Origin: Chthoniobacterales bacterium
GTDB lineage: Bacteria; Verrucomicrobiota; Verrucomicrobiia; Chthoniobacterales; JAATET01
DNA: 59,639 bases
Direction of reading: 5' to 3'
NCBI GenBank assembly: GCA_036569045.1
Contig: DATCRI010000064.1
Location: 1-59,639 of the forward strand
Part shown: positions 36,224 to 43,226 of the stretch, piece by piece
Layout of the letters: every line of letters starts with the position of its first letter
Position numbering within the stretch: position 1 is the stretch's first letter
Program-made: the position numbers and the translations under genes
The notes under the pieces: generated by a model
The model's database searches: none
What the model was told of the DNA's origin: nothing
What the model saw: only the letters and a program-made list of their open reading frames with translations

Positions 36224-37645
36224 ATGCGCCTCCCGCTCTACACGAAGATCCTCGGCTGGTTCCTGCTGAACCTCCTGCTCATCGCCGTCGGCCTCGTCAT
36301 CTTCCTGCAGGCGCATTTCGGTTTCGGGCTCGATGCCCTCCTGTCCGGCCGAGCTGGCGATCAGGTTGAGACGGCCAGCCATTTGATCCTCGGCGAATTG
36401 CGCGGCCGCACGCCGGAACAATGGAGCGAAGTGCTGCATCGCTACGATGTCGCCTACGGGGTGACCTTCACCCTGCTCGGCCCGGCGGGTGAATGGCTCG
36501 CGGGAGGCTTGCACGAGTTTCCCCCTGGAGTGCGTGCCCTGGTGGGCCGCCGGCCCGGTCCCGGTCCCGGTCCCGGCCCGCGCGAAGGCGTCCCTCCAGG
36601 ACGCCCGATGCCGCCGCGCACGCTCGTGCAAACGGCGGACCCGCTGCGCTACTGGGCGCTCCTGCGCGTGGACCTTCCGGGGCGGCGCCCGCCCGAGCCG
36701 CCGGGCACCCTTGTGATCGAGTCGATGTCGTTGAGTGCGGGCGGATTGTTCTTCGACGTGCGCCCGTGGCTGGCCGTCGCCCTGGCGGCCGTCGCGGGGT
36801 CCGCGCTGTTTTGGTTCCCGTTCGTGCGGCGGATCACCGGGGCCATTGCGGAAATGGGCGCCGGCGCCACGCGTTTCGCCGAGGGGAAATTCGCGGAGGC
36901 CGTGCCGGTGCGGTCCCGCGACGAACTCGGCGCGCTCGCCGAAGAGATCAACCGCATGGCCGCCCGGCTGGATGGCTACGTCTCGGGCCAGCGGCGGTTC
37001 CTTGGCGACATCGCCCACGAGCTGTGCGCCCCGCTAGCCCGCATGCAGATGGCGCTCGGCATCCTCGAGGAACGGGCGGCCCCCGCCCAGCGCGAGCGGC
37101 TGGGGGACCTTCGCGAGGAGGCCGACCACATGTCCGCGCTCGTGAACGAGCTGATGTCCTTCTCGAAGGCCTCGCTCGGCGGCGCCGCTCCCGAGTTGCG
37201 GCCGGTCGACGTTCGGCGCATCGCCGGGCGCGTCGTCCAGCGCGAGGCCGCCGGGGGCGTGACCCTCGAGATGCCCGCCGAGCTTCCCGCCATGGCGGAG
37301 CCCGAGCTGCTGGAGCGCGCGCTGGCAAATCTCGTGCGCAATGCCCTGCGCCACGCCGGGGCCGCCGGCCCCATCGCCATTCACGGCGAGCGCCGCGGCA
37401 GCGCCGTCACCGTCGCCGTGCGGGATTCCGGCCCCGGCGTGCCGCCCGAAATGCTCGCGCAGATCTTCGACCCGTTCTTCCGCGTGGATACCTCGCGCAC
37501 CCGCGAGACCGGCGGCGTGGGCCTCGGCCTCGCCATCGTGAAAACCTGCGTCACCTCCTGCGGCGGCACCGTCGAGGGGCGCAACCTCAGCCCCCGTGGC
37601 TTCGAGGTGACCATCCGCCTCGCCGCGCCGGGCGAGCCGCGCTGA
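36224..37645 (+). CDS. CpxA-like sensor histidine kinase
   Basis: Predicted 473 residues. Order: transmembrane helix 1 (about 9-32), a periplasmic domain of about 150 residues with a Gly-Pro-rich repeat (RRPGPGPGPGPREG), transmembrane helix 2 (about 180-205), HAMP (about 205-255), and the HisKA domain with phosphoacceptor His265 in DIAHELCAPLARMQ. The HATPase has NLVRNALRH (N box), DSGPGVPPE (G1), FDPFFRVD (F box) and GVGLGLAIVK (G2). HELC-P and the domain order are like CpxA. It pairs with the regulator 10 bases upstream. Confidence 0.94.
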   Translation: MRLPLYTKILGWFLLNLLLIAVGLVIFLQAHFGFGLDALLSGRAGDQVETASHLILGELRGRTPEQWSEVLHRYDVAYGVTFTLLGPAGEWLAGGLHEFPPGVRALVGRRPGPGPGPGPREGVPPGRPMPPRTLVQTADPLRYWALLRVDLPGRRPPEPPGTLVIESMSLSAGGLFFDVRPWLAVALAAVAGSALFWFPFVRRITGAIAEMGAGATRFAEGKFAEAVPVRSRDELGALAEEINRMAARLDGYVSGQRRFLGDIAHELCAPLARMQMALGILEERAAPAQRERLGDLREEADHMSALVNELMSFSKASLGGAAPELRPVDVRRIAGRVVQREAAGGVTLEMPAELPAMAEPELLERALANLVRNALRHAGAAGPIAIHGERRGSAVTVAVRDSGPGVPPEMLAQIFDPFFRVDTSRTRETGGVGLGLAIVKTCVTSCGGTVEGRNLSPRGFEVTIRLAAPGEPR

Positions 37646-37689
37646 CTCCCCCGCCCGCGAACCGGCACGGGCTTTGCTGAGATCACGCC

Positions 37690-39045
37690 GTGACCGATAC
37701 CCCGCCGTCCCCCCTCGCCAGCTCCCCGATGCTCCATGGCCTCGAGGACCGCGTGCCGCCCGGCCCCGCGCTCGTCGTCAGCATCCAGCAGGTCGGCGCC
37801 ATGCTCGTCGGCACCATCACCCCGCCGCTCATCCTCGCCGGCATCCTCCACTTCCCGCCCGAGCAAACCGCGTATTTCGTCAGCATGGCCCTGCTCGCCT
37901 CCGCGCTCGGCACGCTCTTGCAGACCACGCGCCCCGGCTTCCTCGGCTCCGGCCTCCTCAGCGTCACCGGCACCAGCTTCGCCTTCCTGCCCATCCTCAT
38001 CCTGTGCGTCCAGCAGGGCGGGCTCGCCCTGGCCTTTGGCATGGCCCTCGCCGCCGCGCCCATCGGCCTGCTCCTCGCCCCCGCGCTGCCCCGGCTGCAG
38101 CGCGTATTCACCCCGCTCGTCTCCGGGCTCGTCGTCCTGCTCATCGGCCTCTCGCTCCTGCCCACCGGGCTGCCGGGAATCCTCGCGCCGCCCGCGCCCG
38201 GCGCGCCCGCCTGGGGCGGCATCGCCGTCGCCCTCCTCGTCCTCGCCATCATCTTCGTCACCCAGATCATCGGGCGCGCCTGGGCCCGCATCGCCGGGCT
38301 GCTGCTGGGCGTCGCGGCCGGCTACCTCGTCTATGCCGCCCTCGGCTGGCTGCACGTCCCGCCGGGCGAGGGGATGGCCGCCGTCACCATCCCGCACCCC
38401 TTCGCCCACGGCCTTGCCTTTCGCTGGGAACTCCTCCTGCCCTTCGCCTTTCTTTACGTCGTCTCCCTGCTGGAATCCCTCGGCGACATGACCGCCACCT
38501 CCCACCTCTCTGGCCTCGAGACCCACGGGCCGGGCCACTGGGCCCGCATGCGCGGCGGCATCCTCGCCGACAGCCTCACCTGCATCGCCTCCGCCGTCTT
38601 CGGCGCCTTCCCCAGCACCACCTACGCGCAGAACAACGGCGTCATCCAGATCACCGGCGTCGCCAGCCGCCGCCTCGGCCCCCTCATGGCCCTGCTGCTT
38701 GCCATCCTCGGGTTCCTCCCGCCCGTCGCCCGATGGATCACCGCCATGCCGCCCGCCGTGCTCGGCGCGCTCGCCATCCTCCTCTTCGGGATGGTCGCCG
38801 TCTCCGGCCTGCGCCTCATCCTCCTCTCGGGCCTCGACCAGCGCGACGCCCTCATCGTCGCGCTCACCCTCGCTGTCGGCATCGGCCTGCCCAGCCAGCC
38901 CGACTGGCTCGCCACGCTGCCCTCCGGCGTGAAGCTCTTCGTGGAATCCGGCGTCACCTGCGGCGGCTTCACCGCCCTGCTGCTGAACCTCATCCTCCCC
39001 CCGGTCCGCGAGCCCCGCCCCAGCTCCACCCTGCCGCCCAGCTAG
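37690..39045 (+). CDS. Nucleobase:cation symporter-2 (NCS2) family permease
   Basis: Predicted 451 residues with about 13-14 hydrophobic helices. NCS2 signature QNNGVIQITGVASR (about 315-328) and the SLGDMTATSHLSG segment with conserved acidic residue are present, as is SIQQVGAMLVGTITPPLIL near the N-terminus. The family imports uracil, xanthine or urate with protons. The start is a GTG; the N-terminal 15 residues are Pro/Ser-rich. No purine or pyrimidine genes are near, so the substrate is open. Confidence 0.88.
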   Translation: MTDTPPSPLASSPMLHGLEDRVPPGPALVVSIQQVGAMLVGTITPPLILAGILHFPPEQTAYFVSMALLASALGTLLQTTRPGFLGSGLLSVTGTSFAFLPILILCVQQGGLALAFGMALAAAPIGLLLAPALPRLQRVFTPLVSGLVVLLIGLSLLPTGLPGILAPPAPGAPAWGGIAVALLVLAIIFVTQIIGRAWARIAGLLLGVAAGYLVYAALGWLHVPPGEGMAAVTIPHPFAHGLAFRWELLLPFAFLYVVSLLESLGDMTATSHLSGLETHGPGHWARMRGGILADSLTCIASAVFGAFPSTTYAQNNGVIQITGVASRRLGPLMALLLAILGFLPPVARWITAMPPAVLGALAILLFGMVAVSGLRLILLSGLDQRDALIVALTLAVGIGLPSQPDWLATLPSGVKLFVESGVTCGGFTALLLNLILPPVREPRPSSTLPPS

Positions 39046-39200
39046 GTTGGCATGCGCCCGATATTCTGCCCGATACTGACGGAGCCCTTCTGAACCCGCT
39101 CGAATTGCCTCCGCGCTTCTTCCGATGAGACGCGCGGCTGGTTCTGGCGAATCTTCCGCTGGTTCTCGACCTGTTTTTTGATCGATGTGGGAAGAGTCCT
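39042..39200 (-). pseudogene. Possible decayed gene remnant
   Basis: On the minus strand a frame without a start codon reads TLPTSIKKQVENQRKI, then a charged helical segment containing SSEEARRQFERVQKG, and ends at a TAG shared with the permease stop region. The composition (Lys/Arg/Gln/Glu) and mostly G/C third positions look coding, but no ATG/GTG/TTG is in frame. It may be the 3' end of a broken gene, cut by the extragenic repeat at 39217. Nothing recognisable in family terms. Confidence 0.25.
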
Positions 39201-39216
39201 CGCCCCCCGCCATCTC

Positions 39217-39247
39217 CCCTCCGCGCGCTCCGTGTCCTCCGCGGTGA
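39217..39247 (-). repeat. Extragenic 9-bp periodic repeat (CRCGGAGNN)
   Basis: On the minus strand TTCACCG then CGGAGGACACGGAGCGCGCGGAGGG shows three 9-bp units of CRCGGAG. Such CACGGAG/CACAGAG motifs are scattered extragenic repeats in several phyla including Verrucomicrobiota. Confidence 0.6.
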
Positions 39248-39254
39248 AAAGAAG

Positions 39255-39650
39255 CTAACTCGCCTCCGCCATGTGGATGAGGTTCCAGCCGTGGCCGTCG
39301 GGATCGATGAAGCTGTGGGCATACATGAAGCCATGGTCCTCCGCCTCCTCGAAGGTCGTGCCCCCGGCCGCCAGGGCTTTCGCGATCAGTTCGTCCACCT
39401 CGGTCCGGCTGGCGCAGGTGAGGCAGTTCAGCACCTCGAGGTATTTCGAGGTGTCGCAGACCGCCTTCGGCGAATACGTCGCAAACGTGGCCTCCGCCGA
39501 GAACATCACCTTGATGGTGTCGCTCAGGACGATGCACACATGCGTCTCCCCGCTCATCTCCTCGTCCACGGGGAATCCGAGGGCGGTGTAAAAGGCGCGG
39601 GCCCGTGGCACGTCCTTGGTGGCGAAATGGCTGATGATGGTGCGGCTCAT
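39255..39650 (-). CDS. VOC (glyoxalase/bleomycin-resistance) family protein
   Basis: Predicted 131 residues. The VOC fold pattern is visible: ISHFATKDVPRARAFYTALGFPVDEEMSGETHVCIVLSDTIKVMFSAE in the first half, and FEEAEDHGFMYAHSFIDPDGHGWNLIHMAEAS in the second. The FIDPDGHGWNL end is a classic VOC signature. The family includes metal-dependent isomerases and antibiotic-binding proteins; no substrate is evident. Its promoter cassette is the same as that of the YCII gene, suggesting common control. Confidence 0.9.
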   Translation of the reverse strand: MSRTIISHFATKDVPRARAFYTALGFPVDEEMSGETHVCIVLSDTIKVMFSAEATFATYSPKAVCDTSKYLEVLNCLTCASRTEVDELIAKALAAGGTTFEEAEDHGFMYAHSFIDPDGHGWNLIHMAEAS

Positions 39651-39679
39651 GGGAATTGGGATTCGGGTTGGTTCATCAA

Positions 39680-39709
39680 GACGACAAACGGGGGCGTGAC
39701 GTCAGGACA
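39680..39709 (-). promoter_or_regulatory. Candidate ECF-sigma promoter of the VOC gene
   Basis: On the minus strand TGTCCT (39709-39704) precedes GTCGTC (39685-39680) with exactly the same spacing as in front of the YCII gene. Similarity also extends upstream (CGCTCCGAA versus CGCTGCGAA). TGTC-type -35 and CGTC-type -10 elements are used by ECF41/ECF42-type sigma factors. Confidence 0.5.
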
Positions 39710-39738
39710 ACTCGACTTCGGAGCGCGAACCCTCGGGT

Positions 39739-40080
39739 TCAGGATTGGGGATCAGACCCAAAGACCCGCAGTTCTTGCTGGCAACGACAGGCCTTCGCGA
39801 TGCGGGCGGCCCAGGCCACGGCTTCCTCTCGGGACTCCAACTCCAGCACGGTAAATCCCCCGTTGAGCGGCGGCGCCCACGGATAGCCTCCCTCGACGGC
39901 GATGCCATCGGCCGACACAAGGGCCGGTGGCACTGTTTCGTCGATGCCGCCGGCAAAAGCGTAGACGCCAGCCGCCTTCGCCTCCTCGATCACCGCGTGA
40001 GCATCGCGGCCCACCGCCGCCAACTCGGTGTCCGGCACGACCATCGCCGCAGCGGGAAAGGAAATCAGATATTTGGCCAT
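39739..40080 (-). CDS. YCII/DGPF-domain protein
   Basis: Predicted 113 residues. The sequence MAKYLISFPAAAMVV, then HAVIEEAKAAGVYAFAGGID, VSADGIAVEGGYPWAPPLNGGFTVLELESREEAVAWAARIAKAC follows the ferredoxin-like YCII fold; the GGF-V strand and EAVAWA helix correspond to DGPF-family proteins. In other bacteria DGPF genes are targets of ECF42 sigma factors. It and the VOC gene share a promoter cassette. It was probably duplicated into stress clusters; the enzymatic role is unknown. Confidence 0.85.
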   Translation of the reverse strand: MAKYLISFPAAAMVVPDTELAAVGRDAHAVIEEAKAAGVYAFAGGIDETVPPALVSADGIAVEGGYPWAPPLNGGFTVLELESREEAVAWAARIAKACRCQQELRVFGSDPQS

Positions 40081-40101
40081 AGTTCTTTTGGAGATTAAAA
40101 A

Positions 40102-40131
40102 GACGACGAATGGGGAAGTGATTTCAGGACA
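40102..40131 (-). promoter_or_regulatory. Candidate ECF-sigma promoter of the YCII gene
   Basis: On the minus strand TGTCCT (40131-40126), 17 bases, then CGTCGTC (ending 40102), about 21 bases before ATG 40080. It matches the cassette at 39680-39709. Confidence 0.55.
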
Positions 40132-40195
40132 CTTATTTCGCAGCGACTCAAAGGCAGGCGGAAAATTAAACGGCCGATAGTGAGTGCTGATCGGC

Positions 40196-40218
40196 GCGAA
40201 ATAAGTGGTGGTCGTCTT
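40196..40218 (+). repeat. Truncated inverted copy of the ECF-promoter cassette
   Basis: GCGAAATAAGT (40196-40206) is the exact reverse complement of ACTTATTTCGC at 40131-40141, and GTCGTCTT (40211-40218) mirrors AAGACGAC at 40100-40107. The two ends of the cassette are retained and about 19 central bases are missing. The 250-base gap 40081-40330 holds this, the YCII promoter and nothing else I can recognise. Confidence 0.6.
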
Positions 40219-40330
40219 GCTCCAATATTTCCAGAGCTTGCTTCCCGGACGCCACGAAAATCCCGGAGGAATCGCTTATGAGAATCTGTAAAATTAGCTA
40301 CAGTCCTGGCACTAACCTCTTGAACGATAT

Positions 40331-40831
40331 CTACGCTGCCTTCGCTCCGGAATCTCCGTCCTCGAGGTCGGCTTGGCGGTCTGCCATATCGTCCGTGAAA
40401 TCGAGCATAATTTGGATCGGCGCTGCTTTGTTGTAGTTTTCGTTGTAGCTGTCCACATCCTGCTTCAATTGCCAGCAATCATCGGCGATTGAGCCGCGTC
40501 GTTGCTGGAAGCTCTCAAACATAAACTGCGGAGGCGCAATTTCGATGTCATACCAAAGGACCATTTGCTTGGAGTTGCCGTTGGCGTCCTTCGATACATG
40601 GCGAACAGAATGCTTCCTTCGAACGCGACGTCCTTTTGAATCGATCGCGTATTGCGTTCGCATGGCATCGCTAATGTCTTCGGAAAGGATGGACATCGCT
40701 TCTTTCAGGGATGGTTCCCATTTACCTGCCCGGATCAAGTAAGCAGCAATCTCTCGGGGATTGAGGGCACCGTCCGCGACTTCGCGGCGGTAGGCCTCTA
40801 TCATCTCTAAAATACGTTTATTATAGCTCAT
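40331..40831 (-). CDS. Partner protein of the XRE-ImmA metallopeptidase (unknown family)
   Basis: Predicted 166 residues, soluble, no signal or metal motif. The N-terminus MSYNKRILEMIEAYRREV and LNPREIAAYLIRAGKWEP look like a helical HTH-like domain; DSKGRRVRRKHSVRHV is strongly basic; then a stretch MVLWYDIEIAPPQFMFESFQQRRGSIADDCWQLKQDVDSYNENYN. It ends acidic (DLEDGDSG). It overlaps the metallopeptidase gene by 11 bases, so the two are one operon. Base composition is near 50 percent GC by eye, lower than the flanks. I recognise no named family; a toxin, substrate or adaptor of the peptidase is possible. Confidence 0.6.
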   Translation of the reverse strand: MSYNKRILEMIEAYRREVADGALNPREIAAYLIRAGKWEPSLKEAMSILSEDISDAMRTQYAIDSKGRRVRRKHSVRHVSKDANGNSKQMVLWYDIEIAPPQFMFESFQQRRGSIADDCWQLKQDVDSYNENYNKAAPIQIMLDFTDDMADRQADLEDGDSGAKAA

Positions 40832-41945
40832 CGCTCTTTAGTTTGACGGTTTTTCCCCAGCCATCGGTTAAGGCGACGGTTGTGAGTATATCTTTAACTT
40901 TAACTAACATCTCGCGGTTTGCGTGCCACCCAACCTCACGGCGATGTTGCAGCTGTCCGTTTACAATTCCAGGGTGAACTCCAAGCCGCTTTGCGAACTG
41001 AACGATTTTAACTTTAGAATAAAAAGGCTTCGTTCGAATGATGAAGGATTCAAGCTTCTCGTTATCGATAAGCCACGCGGACCCCTGCCTATCAGCACGA
41101 TCTTCCATCTCATCCAGAAATTGATTCTTCGTTTCGCCGACGAGATTTGAATCAATGGACTCATGGTCGTTATTCACGATATGAAAGAGTTCGTGCGCAA
41201 GGGTGTGCCAGAACCAATCGATCCGGTCATATCTAAGCGTTAGGACGATCACTGGTTCCGATTTTTCCAACCAAAACATTGCCCCGTCGATTCTCGACTT
41301 TGGCAGTGCTTCAACGATTACCAGCCGCACGCCTAGCTCGGCGAGAAGTCTAGGAACTGCGCCTATCGATTCGAGGGAGCTTGCGGCCTGTCGAATTTCG
41401 GGTAAGGCCGCGACAAATCTGGAATGGTCAAAAGAGCGGACATTCAGGATTTCCGCAAACTGCAACGCTCGCCGCAGCCATGCGGTCTGCGCGCCAGTAA
41501 ATTCAAGCGCGCGCTGCGTCTGCCTCGCGAAGGCGCGAGGCGCAACGATGTCGTTCAGATCGGAAACGCCAAAAAAACGGCATACAGCCGCTTCAGTTTC
41601 AGCCAAGGTGTCGGTGAAAGGGATCCATCCCCTTTTTTCCATCTCCTTGACCGGCGCGATTTCATACAGCTTCGCTTTCCTTCCAGTATCCGAATCTTGG
41701 CTGCGAACTAGGCTAAGGCGAAAGGCCGATTCACGAGCCATCCACTCTTCGGCGGGGATACCAAACGCAGCTGCAAGCGCGATTGCCATTTCAGGAGTAA
41801 TTGCACGTTTCCCTTTGATGACCTCGTTGATTGCAGCGACTGGTCGATTGAGAATTGATGCAAGATCCAATTGAGACCATCCTCGCTTTTCGAGTTCAGT
41901 CTTCAAAAAATCCCCTGGGGGAGCGGATATTTCGGCGGGTTCCAT
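40821..41945 (-). CDS. XRE-family HTH plus ImmA/IrrE-type metallopeptidase
   Basis: Predicted 374 residues. The N-terminal HTH (about 12-70) reads FLKTELEKRGWSQLDLASILNRPVAAINEVIKGKRAITPEMAIALAAAFGI, a HigA-like XRE domain. The C-terminal half is a COG2856-type peptidase with the zinc motif HTLAHELFHIVNND (HExxH, about residues 240-253). Fused XRE-ImmA proteins act as antitoxins, phage/ICE repressor-cleaving proteases or stress sensors. The preferred start is ATG 41945; a GTG at 41969 is possible. A perfect 9-bp palindrome lies about 50 bases upstream. GC is near 50 percent, unlike the neighbours. Confidence 0.88.
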   Translation of the reverse strand: MEPAEISAPPGDFLKTELEKRGWSQLDLASILNRPVAAINEVIKGKRAITPEMAIALAAAFGIPAEEWMARESAFRLSLVRSQDSDTGRKAKLYEIAPVKEMEKRGWIPFTDTLAETEAAVCRFFGVSDLNDIVAPRAFARQTQRALEFTGAQTAWLRRALQFAEILNVRSFDHSRFVAALPEIRQAASSLESIGAVPRLLAELGVRLVIVEALPKSRIDGAMFWLEKSEPVIVLTLRYDRIDWFWHTLAHELFHIVNNDHESIDSNLVGETKNQFLDEMEDRADRQGSAWLIDNEKLESFIIRTKPFYSKVKIVQFAKRLGVHPGIVNGQLQHRREVGWHANREMLVKVKDILTTVALTDGWGKTVKLKSDEL

Positions 41946-41994
41946 GGCAGGCACTTCGCAAGGAACCACAGATCATCGGTGTTGGTCAATTCGT

Positions 41995-42017
41995 ATTTTA
42001 TCGTATGTCGATAAAAT
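41995..42017. promoter_or_regulatory. Palindromic operator upstream of the XRE-ImmA operon
   Basis: Perfect inverted repeat ATTTTATCG (41995-42003) and CGATAAAAT (42009-42017) around TATGT. It is 50 bases before ATG 41945 and AT-rich, consistent with an autoregulatory XRE binding site overlapping the promoter. Confidence 0.6.
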
Positions 42018-42057
42018 GCCATTACCAACAGAGTATGTTGTCTTTTTATCCGCTGCA

Positions 42058-42078
42058 GCGGCGGCTTTTGGCCGCCGC
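42058..42078. terminator. GC-rich hairpin between the Fn3-like gene and the XRE-ImmA operon
   Basis: GCGGCGGC (42058-42065) pairs with GCCGCCGC (42071-42078) around TTTTG. No U-tract follows on either strand, so it may be a weak terminator for the gene ending at 42096. Confidence 0.35.
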
Positions 42079-42095
42079 CGCTTGGAGGTTCGGGC

Positions 42096-42782
42096 TTAGC
42101 CGCCGACGGTGATTTCGGCGGGGTCGCTCCATTGGCCGGCCATGGATTCGCCGAGGCGGTAGACGGCGCGGTAGGTCCAGATGGTCGGCGTGGCGGGCGG
42201 GGTGAAGGTGTCCACGTAGTCGGGCTCGGTATCGATGGCGAGGAAGGCGAAGCCGGTGCCGCGGTTGACCTCGATCTCGAGCGCGGTGAAGGGGCCTTTC
42301 TTCCAGCCGATCTCGGGCTGGCCGCCGGCGACGAGGCGCAGGGTGAGCACGGGCTTGGCGGCCTCGGGGTCGAAGGTCTGCTCGGCGCCGATGATGCCGA
42401 GGTCCTGCCCGATGGCGTCGGTGTAGGCGGGGGAGTTCTTGATGCGCTGCACGAGCTGGCCGATCCATTTGAAGATGCCGTAGCCGGGCGCGGGCAGGGC
42501 GGGGGCGGCGCCGATGACGGGGTCCACGGGCAGGACGATGGGGGCGACGACGGCGCCGTCGCGCAGGCGGTTCTTGAAGGCGGTCCATTGCTTGGCGCTG
42601 GTGGCCGTCTGTTCCTGGGTGACGCGGGCCCAGTGGAAGAGGGCGGCGGCATTCTGCACGGCGGTGACGTCCCCGGCGCTGAGCTGCAGGGCGGTCTGGT
42701 AGGCGGGGAGCTTGAGGGCGAAGTTCGTGAGGAAGGCGTCTTTGCCGGCGTCGGTGTCGGGGAGGTAGGGTGAGGTGGCCAT
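42096..42782 (-). CDS. Hypothetical protein with helical N-terminus and Fn3-like C-terminus
   Basis: Predicted 228 residues without signal peptide. Residues 1-125 are helical (LPDTDAGKDAFLTNFALKLPAYQTALQLSAGDVTAVQNAAALFHWA and a WTAFKNRLRDG stretch). Residues 140-228 look like a fibronectin III or related sandwich: PVLTLRLVAGGQPEIGW, FTALEIEVNRGTGFAFLAIDTEPDYVDTF and WTYRAVYRLGESMAGQWSDPAEITV. I know this two-part layout from uncharacterised proteins of Verrucomicrobiota and Bacteroidota. The gene sits downstream of the 21-bp array in the same orientation as its ORF. No function is claimed. Confidence 0.65.
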   Translation of the reverse strand: MATSPYLPDTDAGKDAFLTNFALKLPAYQTALQLSAGDVTAVQNAAALFHWARVTQEQTATSAKQWTAFKNRLRDGAVVAPIVLPVDPVIGAAPALPAPGYGIFKWIGQLVQRIKNSPAYTDAIGQDLGIIGAEQTFDPEAAKPVLTLRLVAGGQPEIGWKKGPFTALEIEVNRGTGFAFLAIDTEPDYVDTFTPPATPTIWTYRAVYRLGESMAGQWSDPAEITVGG

Positions 42783-42839
42783 GGTGTGAGGTGGGTTTTT
42801 TGGGTTTTGGGTTGGGTTTTCTCTGTAAAGGCGGGCTGG

Positions 42840-43160
42840 TCAGCGATCGACCAGCCTTGGTGAGAGGCTGACCAAGGCTGGTCGAGGGCGCACCAGCGCT
42901 GGTGGAAGACTCACCAAGGTTGGTGAAAGGTCGACCAGGGCTGGTCGAGGATTGACCAACGCTGGTGGAAAGCTCACCAGTGCTGGTGAAGGGTTGCCGA
43001 GGGCTGGTGAAAGACTCACCAGCGCTGGTGAGGGACTGCCGAGGGCTGGTGGAGGATCGACCAGGGCTGGTGGGAGGTTGACCAGCGGTGGGCAGTGAGA
43101 AAAAAGCGCCAGTCGAAACACAGAAAAACTCCGTATCAGTGCCGGACGATCACCGGCCAT
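42840..43160 (-). CDS. Possible 106-residue heptapeptide (PALVxxx) repeat protein
   Basis: The minus-strand reading frame through the 21-bp array has no stop and encodes twelve heptads with Pro-Ala-Leu-Val as core, e.g. PALVSLS, PALVNPR, PALGSPS. The N-terminal 28 residues (MAGDRPALIRSFSVFRLALF) are hydrophobic-basic. Changes between units often fall at synonymous positions (GCN for Ala, CTG/TTG for Leu), which supports coding, but the same DNA is palindromic and may be regulatory. Spacing to the next gene (ATG 42782) is 57 bases. No SD is obvious. Confidence 0.4.
   Translation of the reverse strand: MAGDRPALIRSFSVFRLALFSHCPPLVNLPPALVDPPPALGSPSPALVSLSPALGNPSPALVSFPPALVNPRPALVDLSPTLVSLPPALVRPRPALVSLSPRLVDR
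42850..43092. repeat. Array of twelve 21-bp palindromic tandem repeats
   Basis: Units start at 42850, 42871, 42892 and every 21 bases to 43081, with no indel. The core is ACCA-N4-TGGT (often ACCAGCGCTGGT), a 12-bp dyad; the 9-bp linkers are purine-rich. Nine units have both half-sites intact, two have CCGA in place of ACCA, and the last ends TGGG. 42783-42849 and 43093-43161 hold nothing else recognisable. Confidence 0.97.
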
Positions 43161-43161
43161 A

Positions 43162-43183
43162 CGTAAAGCTACGTATTTTTACG
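43162..43183. promoter_or_regulatory. Inverted repeat upstream of the LuxR-type gene
   Basis: CGTAAA (43162-43167) and TTTACG (43178-43183) flank GCTACGTATT; a nested TACGTA-type palindrome overlaps it. It is 44 bases before ATG 43227, and on the other side it touches the start of the heptad ORF at 43160. A binding site for the LuxR-type protein is possible. Confidence 0.4.
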
Positions 43184-43226
43184 AGGCGGGCGGGTTTCGG
43201 CATCGTCTTTGCTGAGGCAAGGGACC

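Noticed and set aside
37381-39537. Minus-strand ORF of about 718 codons opposite the permease
   Set aside because: The Gly/Glu/Asp-rich text is an artefact of reading GC-rich NCS2 codons backwards; the plus strand shows a clear membrane protein.
42850-43092. CRISPR array
   Set aside because: Units are contiguous 21-bp repeats without unique spacers, and no cas gene is near.
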